From: Calliopsis andreniformis
Lineage: Eukaryota > Arthropoda > Insecta > Hymenoptera > Andrenidae
DNA: 64,000 nucleotides
Reading direction: 5' to 3'
Assembly: GCF_051401765.1 (NCBI RefSeq)
Contig: NW_027480468.1
Span: 3,348,001 to 3,412,000, forward strand
Positions 1 through 12,778 of this stretch are shown piece by piece. The notes under the pieces were generated by a model. It did no database searches. It saw nothing but the letters and a program-made list of their open reading frames with translations, and was not told where the DNA came from. Positions within the stretch are counted from its first letter, which is position 1; each line of letters opens with the position of its first letter. The translations under genes and the position numbers were made by a program.

Positions 1-802
1 ATTGAGGATTGAGGATAGAGTATTGAGGATTGAGGATTGAGGACTGAGGATTGAGGATTGAGGTTTGAGGATTGAGGATTGAGGATTGAGGATTGAGGAT
101 TGAGGATTGATGATTGAAGATTGAGGATTGAGGATTCAGGGTTGCGGATTGAGGACGAGGACTGAGGGTTGAGTATTGATGTTTGAGGTCTGAGGATTGA
201 GGATTGAGGATTGAGAATTGAGGATTGAGGAAAGAGGATTGAAGACTGAGGGTTGGTTATTGAGGATTGAAGAATGAGGACTGAGGGTTGAGGATTGACT
301 ATTGAGGATTGAAGATTGAGTATTGAGGATTGAAGATTGCGGATTGAGGACTGAGGATTGAGGATTGAGGATTGAGGATTGCGGGTTGAGGATTGAAGAT
401 TGAAGATTGAGGATTGAGGACTGAGGATTAAAGATTGAGTATTGAGGATTGAGGATTGAGGACTGAAGATTGAATGTTGATGATTGAAGATTGGGGATTG
501 AGGATTGAGTGTTGTGGATTGAGGACGAGGACTGAGGGTTGAGTTTTGATGTTTGAGGTCTGAGGATTGAGGATTGAGGATTGAGGATTGAGGATTGAGG
601 ATTGAAGATTGAGGATTAAAGATTGAGTATTGAGGATTGAAGATAGAGGATTGATGATTGAGGATTGAGGATTGAGGATTGAGGATTGAGGATTGAGGAT
701 TGAGGATTGAGGGTTGAGGATCGAGGATTGAAGATTGAGTATTGAGGATTGAAGATTGAAGATTGAGGATTGAGGGTTGAGGGTTGAGTGATGAGAATTG
801 AT

Positions 803-914
803 GTTTGTGGATAGAGATTTGAAGATTGCAGATTGAGTATTGCGTATGGAAAGCTCTGAACTGAGGATATTCTAGTGAGGATTGAGTATTGACAACTGAT
901 TGTTGAGGACTGAG
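803..914 (+). repeat. Landmark beta
   Basis: Anchor 866. Beta is recognised by TATTGCG-TATGGAA-AGCTCTG before the GATATTC unit and TAGTGAG after it. This copy has TATTGAC before AACTGAT, where other beta copies have GATTGAC. Confidence 0.85.
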
Positions 915-2046
915 GGCTGAAGATTGAGGATTCAGGATTGAAGATTCAGGATTGTGGGTTGAGGACTGAGGATTGAGGATTGAGGATTGAGGTTTGAGGA
1001 TTGAAGATTGAGGATTGGGTATCAAGGATTGAACATTGAGGATTGAGGATTGAGGATTGAGGATTGAGTATTGAAGATTGAATATTGATGATTGAATATT
1101 AAGGATTGAGGATTGAGGGTTGCGGATTGAGGACGAGGACTGAGGGTTGAGTATTGATGTTTGAGGTCTGAGGATTGAGGATTGAGGATTGAGAATTGAG
1201 GATTGAGGAATGAGGATTGAAGACTGAGGATTGGTTATTGAGGATTGAAGAATGAGGACTGAGGGTTGAGGATTGAGTATTGAGGATTGAAGATTGAGTA
1301 TTGAGGATTGAAGATTGCGGATTGAGGACTGAGGATTGAGGATTGAGGATTGAGGATTGCGGGTTGAGGATTGAAGATTGAAGATTGAGGATTGAGGACT
1401 GAGGATTAAAGATTGAGTATTGAGGATTGAAGATTGAGGATTGATGATTGAGGATTGAGGATTGAGTATTGAGGATTGAGGATTGAGGATTGAGTATTGA
1501 AGGTTGAGGATTGGTGATTGACGATTGTGGATTGAGGATTGAGGATTGAGCATTGAGGATTGAGGATTGAAGATTGAGTATTGAGGATTGAAGATTGAGA
1601 ATTGAGGATTGAGGTTTGAACATTGAGGACTGAGTGTTGAGGGTTGAAGATTGAGGATTGAGGATTGAGGATTGAGGATTGAGGATCGAGGATGAGGGCT
1701 GAGGGTTGAGGATTGAGGTTTAACTACTGAGGACTGAGGATTGAGGATTGAGAATTGAGGATTGAGGATTGAGGATTGAAGATTGAGGATTGGGTATTGG
1801 GGATTGAAGGATGAGGATTGAGGATTGAGGATTGAGGATTGAGGATTGAGGATTGAAGGTTGAGTATTGAGGTTTGAAGACTGACGATTCAGGGTTGAGG
1901 AATGCGGATTGAGGATTGAGGTTTGAGGATTGATGATTGAGTATTGACGATTGAAGCTTGAGGATTGGGGATTGGGGATTGAGGATTGAGGATTGATGAT
2001 TGAGGATTGGGGACTGAGTGTTGAGGTTTGAGTGATGAGAATTGAT

Positions 2047-2158
2047 GTTTGTGGGTAGAGATTTAAAGATTACAGATTCAGTAATGAGTATTGAAAACTG
2101 TGAATTGATGATATTCTATTGAGGATTGAGAAATGACAACTGATTGTTGAGGACTGAG
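2047..2158 (+). repeat. Landmark epsilon
   Basis: Anchor 2110. Epsilon has GGTAGAG, GATTACA and AAATGAC in place of the alpha units GATAGAG, GATTGCA and AATTGAC. This copy has TAATGAG as a private variant. Confidence 0.85.
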
Positions 2159-3080
2159 GTCAGAAGATTCAGGATTCAGGATTGAGGATTCAGGATTGAG
2201 GTTTGAGGTCTGAGGATTGAGGATTGAGGAGCGAGGATTGAGGATTGAGGACTGAGGATTGAAGATTGAGGATTGGGTATTGCTGATTGAACTTTGAGGA
2301 ATGAGGATTGAGGATTGAGGATTGAGGATTGAGGATTGAGGACTGAAGATTGAATGTTGATGATTGAAGATTGAGGATTGAGGATTGAGCGTTGTGGAAT
2401 GAGGACGAGGACTGAGGGTTGAGTATTGATGTTTGAGGTCTGAGGATTGAGGATTGAGGGTTGAGGATTGAGGATTGAGGATTGAGGATTGATGATTGAG
2501 GATTGGGTATCGAGGATTGAACATTGAGGATTGAGGAATGAGGATTGAGGATTGAGGATTGAGTATTGAAGATTGAATATTGATGATTGAAGATTGAGGA
2601 TTGAGGATTGAGGGTTGCGGATTGAGGACGAGGACTGATGGTTGAGTATTGATGTTTGAGGTCTGAGGATTGAGGATTGAGGATTGAGAATTGAGGATTG
2701 AGGAATGAGGATTGAAGACTGAGGATTGGTTATTGAGGATTGAAGAATGAGGACTGAGGGATGAGGATTGAGTATTGAGGATTGAATATTGAGTATTGTG
2801 GATTGAAGGTTGCGGATTGAGGACTGAGGATTGAGGATTGAGGATTGAGGATTGCGGGTTGATGATTGAAGATTGAAGATTGAGGATTGAGGACTCTGGA
2901 TTGAGGATTGAGGTTTGAGGATTGAGGATTGAGGATTGAGGATTGAAGATTGAGGATTGGGTATCGAGGATTGAACATTGAGAATTGAGGAATGAGGATT
3001 GAGGATTGAGGATTGAGTATTGAAGATTGAATATTGATGATTGAAGATTGAGGATTGAGGATTGAGGGTTGCGGATTGAG

Positions 3081-3618
3081 GACGAGGACTGAGGGTTGAG
3101 TATTGATGTTTGAGGTCTGAGGATTGAGGATTGAGGATTGAGAATTGAGGATTGAGGAATGAGGGTTGAAGACTGAGGATTGGATATTGAGGATTGAAGA
3201 ATGAGGACTGAGGGTTGAGGATTGAGTATTGAGGATTGAATATTGAGTATTGAGGATTGAAGGTTGCGGATTGAGGACTTAGGATTGAGGGTTGAGGATT
3301 GAGGATTGCGGGTTGATGATTGAAGATTGAAGATTGAGGATTGAGGACTGAGGATTAAAGATTGAGTATTGAGGATTGAAGATTGAGGATTGAGGATTGA
3401 ATATTGCGGATTGAGGACTGAGGATTGAGGATTGAGGATTGAGGATTGCGGGTTGAGGATTGAAGATTGAAGATTGAGGATTGAGGACTGAGGATTAAAG
3501 ATTGAGTATTGAGGATTGAAGATTGAGGATTGAGGACTGAGGATTGAGGATTGAGGATTGAGGATTGAAGATTGATGATTGAAGATTGAGGATTGAGGAT
3601 TGAGGGTTGCGGATTGAG
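3081..3618 (+). repeat. 538-bp K subrepeat
   Basis: K-to-K step of 538 bp (76 heptamers plus one 6-bp unit). The same step is tandem at 6910-7986 and 10431-11507, with matching internal variant order, including two GATTAAA units. Confidence 0.8.
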
Positions 3619-4260
3619 GACGAGGACTGAGGGTTGAGTATTGATGTTTGAGGTCTGAGGATTGAGGATTGAGGATTGAGAATTGAGGATTGAGGAATGA
3701 GGATTGAAGACTGAGGGTTGGTTATTGAGGATTGAAGAATGAGGACTGAGGGTTGAGGATTGACTATTGAGGATTGAAGATTGAGTATTGAGGATTGAAG
3801 ATTGCGGATTGAGGACTGAGGATTGAGGATTGAGGATTGAGGATTGCGGGTTGAGGATTGAAGATTGAAGATTGAGGATTGAGGACTGAGGATTAAAGAT
3901 TGAGTATTGAGGATTGAGGATTGAGGACTGAAGATTGAATGTTGATGATTGAAGATTGAGGATTGAGGATTGAGCGTTGTGGATTGAGGACGAGGACTGA
4001 GGGTTGAGTTTTGATGTTTGAGGTCTGAGGATTGAGGATTGAGAGTTGAGGATTGAGGATTGAGGATTGAAGATTGAGGATTAAAGATTGAGTATTGAGG
4101 ATTGAAGATAGAGGATTGATGATTGAGGATTGAGGATTGAGGATTGAGGATTGAGGATTGAGGATTGAGGGTTGAGGATTGAGGATTGAAGATTGAGTAT
4201 TGAGGATTGAAGATTGAGGATTGAGGATTGAGGGTTGAGGGTTGAGTGATGAGAATTGAT

Positions 4261-4372
4261 GTTTGTGGATAGAGATTTGAAGATTGCAGATTGAGTATTG
4301 CGTATGGAAAGCTCTGAACTGAGGATATTCTAGTGAGGATTGAGGATTGACAACTGATTGTTGAGGACTGAG
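4261..4372 (+). repeat. Landmark beta
   Basis: Anchor 4324, 335 bp after K 3989 and 294 bp before gamma 4618. It is a standard beta copy. Confidence 0.85.
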
Positions 4373-4554
4373 GGCTGAAGATTGAGGATTCAGGATTGAG
4401 GATTCAGGATTGTGGTTTGAGGATTGAAGATTGAGGATTGAGGATTGAGGATTGAGGATTGAGGATTGAGGATTGAGGATTGCGGATTGAGGATTGAGGA
4501 TTGAGGATTGAGGATTAAAGATTGAGTATTGAGGATTGAAGATTGAGGATTGAT

Positions 4555-4666
4555 AATTGAGTATTGAGTATTGAAGATTGCAGATTGAGTATTGAGTATT
4601 GAAAACTGTGAATTGAGGATATTCTATTGAGGATTGAGGATTGTCACCTGATTGTTCAGGACTGAG
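4555..4666 (+). repeat. Landmark gamma
   Basis: Anchor 4618. Gamma is recognised by AATTGAG before GATATTC and by GATTGTC-ACCTGAT-TGTTCAG after it. This copy lacks the usual AAGG-ATTAAAG lead-in and starts from AATTGAG instead. Confidence 0.85.
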
Positions 4667-4904
4667 GGCTGAAGATTGAGGATTCAGGATTGAGGATTCA
4701 GAATTGAGGTTTGAGTAGTGAGGATTGAGGATTGAGGATTGACGATTGAGTATTGAGGATTGAAGATTGACGATTGAGGATTGCGGATTGATGATTGAGT
4801 ATTGAGGATTGAAGATTGAGGATTGAGGATTGAGGATTGAGGGTTGAGGATAGAAGATTGAGGTTTGGGGACTGAGTATTGAGGGTTGAGTGATGAGAAT
4901 TGGT

Positions 4905-5016
4905 GTTTGTGGATAGAGATTTAAAGATTGCAGATTGAGTATTGTGTATTGAAAACTGTGAATTGATGATATTCTATTGAGGATTGAGAATTGACAACTG
5001 ATTGTTGAGGACTGAG
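4905..5016 (+). repeat. Landmark alpha
   Basis: Anchor 4968, 350 bp after gamma. Alpha units are ATTTAAA, GATTGCA, TATTGTG, AACTGTG, AATTGAT, GATATTC, AATTGAC, AACTGAT. This is the type copy for the window. Confidence 0.9.
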
Positions 5017-6909
5017 GTCTGAAGATTGAGGATTCAGGATTGAGGATTCAGGATTGAGGTTTGAGGACTGAGGATTGAGGATTGAGGATTGGGGATTGAG
5101 GATTGAGGATTGAGGATTGAAGATTCAGGATCGGGTATTGCGTATTGGACATTGAGGATTGAGGATTGAGGATTGAGGATTGAGGATTGAGGGCTGAATA
5201 TTGAATATTGATGATTGAACATTGAGGATTGAGGATTGAGGGTTGTGGATTGAGGACAAGGACTGGGGGTTCAGTATTGATGGTTGAGGTCTGATTGTTG
5301 AGGATTGAGTATTGAGAATTGAGGACTGAAGATTGAGTATTGGGGATTGAAGATTGAGGATTGAGGATTGAGGACTGAGTATTGAGGATTGAGGATTGAA
5401 AACTGAGGATTGGGGATTGAGGTTTGAGGATTGAGGATTGAGGATTGAGGATTGATGATTGAGGATTAGGTATCGAGGATTGAACATTGAGGATTGAGGA
5501 ATGAGGATTGAGGATTGAGCATTGAGTATTGAAGATTGAATATTGATGATTGAAGATTGAGGATTGAGGATTGAGGGTTGCGGATTGAGGACGAGGACTG
5601 AGGGTTGAGTATTGATGTTTGAGGTCTGAGGATTGAGGATTGAGGATTGAGAATTGAGGATTGAGGAATGAGGATTGAAGACTGAGGATTGGTTATTGAG
5701 GATTGAAGAATGAGGACTGAGGATTGAGGATTGAGTATTGAGGATTGAATATTGAGTATTGTGGATTGAAGGTTGCGGATTGAGGACTGAGGATTGAGGA
5801 TTGAGGATTGACGATTGCGGGTTGATGATTGAAGATTGTAGATTGAGGATTGAGGACTGAGGATTAAAGATTGAGTATTGAGGATTGAAGATTGAGGATT
5901 GAGGATTGAGTATTGAGGATTGAGGATTGAGGACTGAGGATTGAGGATTGAGGTTTGAGGATTGAGGATTGAGGATTGTGGATTGAAGATTGAGGATTGG
6001 GTATCGAGGATTGAACATTGAGGATTGAGGATTGAGGATTGAGGATTGAGGATTGAGGACTGAATATTGAATATTTATGATTGAACATTGAGGACTGAGG
6101 ATTGAGGGTTGTGGATTGAGGACAAGGCCTGGGGGTTCAGTATTGATGGTTGAGGTCTGATTATTGAGGATTGAGTATTATGAATTGAGGACTGAAGATT
6201 GAGTATTGAGGATTGAAGATTGAGGATTGAGGATTGGGGATAGAGTATTGAGGATTGAGGATTGAGGACTGAGGATTGAGGATTGAGGTTTGAGGATTGA
6301 GGATTGAGGATTGAGGATTGATGATTGAGGATTGGGTATCGAGGATTGAACATTGAGGATTGGGGAATGAGGATTGAGGATTGAGGATTGAGTATTGAAG
6401 ATTGAATATTGATGATTGAAGATTGAGGATTGAGGATTGAGGGTCCCGGATTGAGGACGAGGACTGATGGTTGAGTATTGATGTTTGAGGTCTGAGGATT
6501 GAGGATTGAGGATTGAGAATTGAGGATTGAGGAATGAGGATTGAAGACTGAGGATTGGTTATTGAGGATTGAAGAATGAGGACTGAGGGTTGAGGATTGA
6601 GTATTGAGGATTGAATATTGAGTATTGTGGATTGAAGGTTGCGGATTGAGGACTGAGGATTGAGGATTGAGGATTGAGGATTGAGGATTGAGGATAGAGT
6701 ATTGAGGATTGAGGATTGAGGACTGAGGATTGAGGATTGAGGTTTGAGGATTGAGGATTGAGGATTGAGGATTGATGATTGAGGATTGGGTATCGAGGAT
6801 TGAACATTGAGGATTGAGGAATGAGGATTGAGGATTGAGGATTGAGTATTGAAGATTGAATATTGATGATTGAAGACTGAGGATTGAGGATTGAGGGTTG
6901 CGGATTGAG

Positions 6910-7985
6910 GACGAGGACTGATGGTTGAGTATTGATATTTGAGGTCTGAGGATTGAGGATTGAGGATTGAGAATTGAGGATTGAGGAATGAGGATTGAAG
7001 ACTGAGGATTGGTTATTGAGGATTGAAGAATGAAGACTGAGGGTTGAGGATAGAGTATTGAGGATTGAATATTGAGTATTGAGGATTGAAGGTTGCGGAT
7101 TGAGGACTGAGGATTGAGGATTGAGGATTGAGGATTGCGGGTTGATGATTGAAGGTTGAAGATTGAGGATTGAGGACTGAGGATTAAAGATTGAGTATTG
7201 AGGATTGAAGATTGAGGATTGAGGATTGAATATTGCGGATTGAGGACTGAGGATTGAGGATTGAGGATTGAGGATTGCGGGTTGAGGATTGAAGATTGAA
7301 GATTGAGGATTGAGGACTGAGGATTAAAGATTGAGTATTGAGGATTGAAGATTGAGGATTGAGGACTGAGGATTGAGGATTGAGGATTGAGGATTGAGGA
7401 TTGATGATTGAAGATTGAGGATTGAGGATTGAGGGTTGCGGATTGAGGACGAGGACTGAGGGCTGAGTATTGATGTTTGAGGTCTGAGGATTGAGGATTG
7501 AGGATTGAGAATTGAGGATTGAGGAATGAGGATTGAAGACTGAGGATTGGTTATTGAGGATTGAAGAATGAGGACTGAGGGTTGAGGATTGAGTATTGAG
7601 GACTGAATATTGAGTATTGAGGATTGAAGGTTGCGGATTGAGGACTGAGGATTGTGGATTGAGGATTGAGGACTGCGGGTTGATGATTGAAGATTGAAGA
7701 TTGAGGATTGAGGACTGAGGATTAAAGATTGAGTATTGAGGATTGAAGGTTGAGGATTGAGGATTGAATATTGCGGATTGAGGACTGAGGATTGAAGATT
7801 GAGGATTGAGGATTGCGGGTTGAGGATTGATGATTGAAGATTGAGGATTGAGGACTGAGGATTAAAGATTGAGTATTGAGGATTGAAGATTGAGGATTGA
7901 GGACTGAGGATTGAGGATTGAGGATTGAGGATTGAGGATTGATGATTGAAGATTGAGGATTGAGGATTGAGGGTTGCGGAGTGAG
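6910..7985 (+). repeat. Tandem pair of 538-bp K subrepeats
   Basis: Three K motifs at 6910, 7448 and 7986 define two head-to-tail 538-bp copies that differ by scattered substitutions only, with no net length change. Confidence 0.85.
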
Positions 7986-8550
7986 GACGAGGACTGAGGG
8001 CTGAGTATTGATGTTTGAGGTCTGAGGATTGAGGATTGAGGATTGAGAATTGAGGATTGAGGAATGAGGATTGAAGACTGAGGGTTGGTTATTGAGGATT
8101 GAAGAATGAGGACTGAGGGTTGAGGATTGACTATTGAGGATTGAAGATTGAGTATTGAGGATTGAAGGTTGCGGATTGAGGACTGAGGATTGAGGATTGA
8201 GGATTGAGGATTGCGGGTTGAGGATTGAAGATTGAAGATTGAGGATTGAGGATTGAGCGTTGTGGACTGAGGACGAGGACTGAGGGTTGAGTTTTGATGT
8301 TTGAGGTCTGAGGATTGAGGATTGAGAGTTGAGGATTGAGGATTGAGGATTGAAGATTGAGGATTAAAGATTGAGTATTGAGGATTGAAGATAGAGGATT
8401 GATGATTGAGGATTGAGGATTGAGGATTGAGGATTGAGGATTGAGGATTGAGGATTGAGGGTTGAGGATTGAGGATTGAAGATTGAGTATTGAGGATTGA
8501 AGATTGAGGATTGAGGATTGAGGGTTGAGGGTTGAGTAATGAGAATTGAT

Positions 8551-8662
8551 GTTTGTGGATAGAGATTTAAAGATTGCAGATTGAGTATTGTGTATTGAAA
8601 ACTGTGAATTGATGATATTCTATTGAGGATTGAGAATTGACAACTGATTGTTGAGGACTGAG
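8551..8662 (+). repeat. Landmark alpha
   Basis: Anchor 8614, 342 bp after K 8272, and no gamma precedes it. No substitution seen in the core relative to the copy at 4905. Confidence 0.9.
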
Positions 8663-9752
8663 GTCTGAAGATTGAGGATTCAGGATTGAGGATTCAGGAT
8701 TGAGGTTTGAGGACTGAGGATTGAGGATTGAGGATTGGGGATTGAGGATTGAGGATTGAGGATAGAAGATTCAGGATTGGGTATTGCGTATTGAACATTG
8801 AGGATTGAGGATTGAGGATTGAGGATTGAGGATTGAGGACTGAATATTGAATATTGATGATTGAACATTGAGGATTGAGGATTGAGGGTTGTTGATTGAG
8901 GACAAGGACTGGGGGTTCAGTATTGATGGTTGAGGTCTGATTATTGAGGATTGAGTATTGAGAATTGAGGACTGAAGATTGAGTATTGAGGATTGAAGAT
9001 TGAGGATTGAGGATTGAGGATTGAGTATTGAGGATTGAGGATTGAGGACTGCGGATTGAGGATTGAAGTTTGAGGATTGAGGATTGAGGATTGAGGATTG
9101 ATGATTGAGGATTGGGTATCGAGGATTGAATATTGAGGATTGAGGAATGAGGATTGAGGATTGAGGATTGAGTATTGAAGATTGAATATTGATGATTGAA
9201 GATTGAGGATTGAGGATTGAGGGTTGCGGATTGAGGACGAGGACTGAGTATTGAGTATTGATGTTTGAGGTCTGAGGATTGAGGATTGAGGATTGAGAAT
9301 TGAGGATTGAGGAATGAGGATTGAAGACTGAGGATTGGTTATTGAGGATTGAAGAATGAGGATTGAGGATTGAGGATTGAGTATTGAGGATTGAATATTG
9401 AGTATTGTGGATTGAAGGTTGCGGATTGAGGACTGAGGATTGAGGATTGAGGATTGAGGATTGCGGGTTGATGATTGAAGATTGAAGATTGAGGAGTGAG
9501 GACTGAGGGTTAAAGATTGAGTATTGAGGATTGAAAATTGAGGATTGAGGATTGAGTATTGAGGATTGAGGATTGAGGACTGAGGATTGAGGATTGAGGT
9601 TTGAGGATTGAGGATTGAGTATTGAGGATTGAAGATTGAGGATTGGGTATCGAGGATTGAACATTGAGGATTGAGGATTGAGGATTGAGGGTTGACGATA
9701 GAAGATTGAGGTTTGGGGACTGAGTATTGAGGGTTGAGTGATGAGAATTGGT
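8551..9752 (+). repeat. 1202-bp alpha-L-K block, copy 1
   Basis: Alpha to alpha distance is exactly 1202 bp, with L at +287 and K at +622 from the first anchor. The identical layout recurs at 15568 and 31049. Confidence 0.85.
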
Positions 9753-9863
9753 GTTTGTGGATAGAGATTTAAAGATTGCAGATTGAGTATTGTGTATTGA
9801 AAACTGTGAATTGATGATATTCTATTGAGGATTGAGAATTGACAACTATTGTTGAGGACTGAG
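9753..9863 (+). repeat. Landmark alpha, one base short
   Basis: Anchor 9816. AACTGAT-TG has lost a G near 9848, so this copy is 111 bp. The lost base is needed to explain the 3605-bp superunit length. Confidence 0.85.
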
Positions 9864-10430
9864 GTCTGAAGATTGAGGATTCAGGATTGAGGATTCAGGA
9901 TTGAGGTTTGAGGACTGAGGATTGAGGATTGAGGATTGGGGATTGAGGATTGAGGATTGAGGATTGAGGATTGGAGATTCAGGATTGGGTATTGCGGATT
10001 GAACATTGAGGATTGAGGATTGAGGATTGAGGTTTGAGAATTGAGGATTGAGGAATGAGGATTGAAGACTGAGGATTGGTTATTGAGGATTGAAGAATGA
10101 GGACTGAGCGTTGAGGATTGAGTATTGAGGATTGAATATTGAGTATTGTGGATTGAAGGTTGCGGATTGAGGACTGAGGATTGAGGATTGAGGATTGAGG
10201 ATTGAGGATTGAGGATAGAGTATTGAGGATTGAGGATTGAGGACTGAGGATTGAGGATTGAGATTTGAGGATTGAGGATTGAGGATTGAGGATTGATGAT
10301 TGAGGATTGGGTATCGAGGATTGAACATTGAGGATTGAGGAATGAGGATTGAGGATTGAGGATTGAGTATTGAAGATTGAATATTGATGATTGAAGATTG
10401 AGGATTGAGGATTGAGTGTTGCGGATTGAG

Positions 10431-11506
10431 GACGAGGACTGATGGTTGAGTATTGATATTTGAGGTCTGAGGATTGTGGATTGAGGATTGAGAATTGAGG
10501 ATTGAGGAATGAGGACTGAAGACTGAGGATTGGTTATTGAGGATTGAAGAATGAGGACTGAGGGTTGAGGATAGAGTATTGAGGATTGAATATTGAGTAT
10601 TGAGGATTGAAGGTTGCGGATTGAGGACTGAGGATTGAGGATTGAGGATTGAGGATTGCGGGTTGATGATTGAAGGTTGAATATTGAGGATTGAGGACTG
10701 AGGATTAAAGATTGAGTATTGAGGATTGAAGATTGAGGATTGAGGATTGAATATTGCGGATTGAGGACTGAGGATCGAGGATTGAGGATTGAGGATTGCG
10801 GGTTGAGGATTGAAGATTGAAGATTGAGGATTGAGGACTGAGGATTAAAGATTGAGTATTGAGGATTGAAGATTGAGGATTGAGGACTGAGGATTGAGGA
10901 TTGAGGATTGAGGATTGAGGATTGATGATTGAAGATTGAGGATTGAGGATTGAGGGTTGCGGATTGAGGACGAGGACTGAGGGCTGAGTATTGATGTTTG
11001 AGGTCTGAGGATTGAGGATTGAGGATTGAGAATTGAGGATTGAGGAATGAGGATTGAAGACTGAGGATTGGTTGTTGAGGATTGAAGAATGAGGACTGAG
11101 GGTTGAGGATTGAGTATTGAGGACTGAATATTGAGTATTGAGGATTGAAGGTTGCGGATTGAGGACTGAGGATTGTGGATTGAGGATTGAGGACTGCGGG
11201 TTGATGATTGAAGATTGAAGATTGAGGATTGAGGACTGAGGATTAAAGATTGAGTATTGAGGATTGAAGATTGAGGATTGAGGATTGAATATTGCGGATT
11301 GAGGACTGAGGATTGAGGATTGAGGATTGAGGATTGCGGGTTGAGGATTGATGATTGAAGATTGAGGATTGAGGACTGAGGATTAAAGATTGAGTATTGA
11401 GGATTGAAGATTGAGGATTGAGGACTGAGGATTGAGGATTGAGTATTGAGGATTGAGGATTGATGATTGAAGATTGGGGATTGAGGATTGAGGGTTGCGG
11501 ATTGAG
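10431..11506 (+). repeat. Tandem pair of 538-bp K subrepeats
   Basis: K at 10431, 10969 and 11507 repeats the layout of 6910-7986, 3521 bp downstream, and belongs to the same superunit position. Confidence 0.85.
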
Positions 11507-12155
11507 GACGAGGACTGAGGGCTGAGTATTGATGTTTGAGGTCTGAGGATTGAGGATTGAGGATTGAGAATTGAGGATTGAGGAATGAGGATTGAAGACT
11601 GAGGGTTGGTTATTGAGGATTGAAGAATGAGGACTGAGGGTTGAGGATTGACTATTGAGGATTGAAGATTGAGTATTGAGGATTGAAGGTTGCGGATTGA
11701 GGACTGAGGATTGAGGATTGAGGATTGAGGATTGCGGGTTGAGGATTGAAGATTGAAGATTGAGGATTGAGGACTGAGGATTAAAGATTGAGTATTGAGG
11801 ATTGAGGATTGAGGACTGAAGATTGAATGTTGATGATTGAAGATTGAGGATTCAGGATTGAGCGTTGTGGACTGAGGACGAGGACTGAGGGTTGAGTTTT
11901 GATGTTTGAGGTCTGAGGATTGAGGATTGAGAGTTGAGGATTGAGGATTGAGGATTGAAGATTGAGGATTAAAGATTGAGTATTGAGGATTGAAGATAGA
12001 GGATTGATGATTGAGGATTGAGGATTGAGGATTGAGGATTGAGGATTGAGGATTGAGGATTGAGGGTTGAGGATTGAGGATTGAAGATTGAGTATTGAGG
12101 ATTGAAGATTGAGGATTGAGGATTGAGGGTTGAGGGTTGAGTGATGAGAATTGAT

Positions 12156-12267
12156 GTTTGTGGATAGAGATTTAAAGATTGCAGATTGAGTATTGTGTAT
12201 TGAAAACTGTGAATTGATGATATTCTATTGAGGATTGAGAATTGACAACTGATTGTTGAGGACTGAG
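12156..12267 (+). repeat. Landmark alpha
   Basis: Anchor 12219, 342 bp after K 11877 and 511 bp (73 heptamers) before gamma 12730. Confidence 0.9.
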
Positions 12268-12666
12268 GTCTGAAGATTGAGGATTCAGGATTGAGGATTC
12301 AGGATTGAGGTTTGAGGACTGAGGATTGAGGATTGAGGATTGGGGATTGAGGATTGAGGATTGAGGATAGAAGATTCAGGATTGGGTATTGCGTATTGAA
12401 CATTGAGGATTGAGGACTGAGGATTGAGGATTGAGGATTGAGGACTGAATATTGAATATTGATGATTGAACATTGAGGATTGAGGATTGAGGATTGAGTA
12501 TTGAGGATTGAGGATTGAGCACTGAGGATTGAGGATTGAAGTTTGAGGATTGAGGATTGAGGATTGAGGATTGATGATTGAGGATTGGGTATCGAGGATT
12601 GAATATTGAGGATTGAGGATTGAGTATTGAGGATTGAGGATTGAAGATTAAGGATTGAGGATTAAG

Positions 12667-12778
12667 GTTTAAAGATTGAGTATTGAAGATTGCAGATTGA
12701 GTATTGAGTATTGAAAACTGTGAATTGAGGATATTCTATTGAGGATTGAGGATTGTCACCTGATTGTTCAGGACTGAG
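12667..12778 (+). repeat. Landmark gamma
   Basis: Anchor 12730, followed by GGATGAA where other gamma copies have GGCTGAA. It is 357 bp, not 350, from the next alpha. Confidence 0.85.

Larger units (their letters stand above)
1..2600 (+). repeat. Block A: K, beta and epsilon array
   Basis: Order is K 154, K 524 (370 bp apart), beta anchor 866, K 1132, GATGAG 1691, epsilon anchor 2110, K 2404. The K-to-K step of 370 bp and K-to-beta step of 342 bp recur as K 11507, K 11877 and alpha 12219. Base 1 falls inside the array, so this block is cut by the window edge. Confidence 0.85.
2601..4904 (+). repeat. Block B: K cluster then beta and gamma
   Basis: Order is K 2627, 3081, 3619, 3989 (steps 454, 538, 370), beta anchor 4324, gamma anchor 4618. 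The 454-bp K step also occurs at 6456-6910, 19243-19697 and 23534-23988. The beta to gamma distance is 294 bp, exactly 42 heptamers. Confidence 0.85.
4905..8550 (+). repeat. Superunit 1, 3646 bp
   Basis: Runs from the alpha landmark at 4905 to the next at 8551. Contents in order: alpha, L 5255, K 5590, L 6121, K 6456, 6910, 7448, 7986, 8272. The length is 521 heptamer steps minus 1; the eight 6-bp units account for this modulo 7. Its first kilobase matches superunit 2 closely, but there is no second alpha at the position where superunit 2 has one (9816). Confidence 0.85.
8551..12155 (+). repeat. Superunit 2, 3605 bp
   Basis: Order: alpha 8614, L 8901, K 9236, alpha 9816, K 10431, 10969, 11507, 11877, then alpha 12219. 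The length is exactly 515 heptamers, because six 6-bp units plus a one-base deletion near 9848 sum to seven. It parallels superunit 1 at an offset of 3646 bp from alpha through K (4968-5590 against 8614-9236). Confidence 0.85.

Noticed and set aside
4905..5016. Landmark as a transposon remnant, tRNA or other RNA gene
   Set aside because: It has no terminal inverted repeats, no target-site duplication, and no cloverleaf or promoter boxes, and it divides exactly into drifted heptamers.
6445..6460. GGGTCCCGG palindromic patch near 6443 as a regulatory site
   Set aside because: It is a private substitution cluster in a motif K lead-in that elsewhere reads GGGTTGCGG, with no recurrence and no gene nearby.
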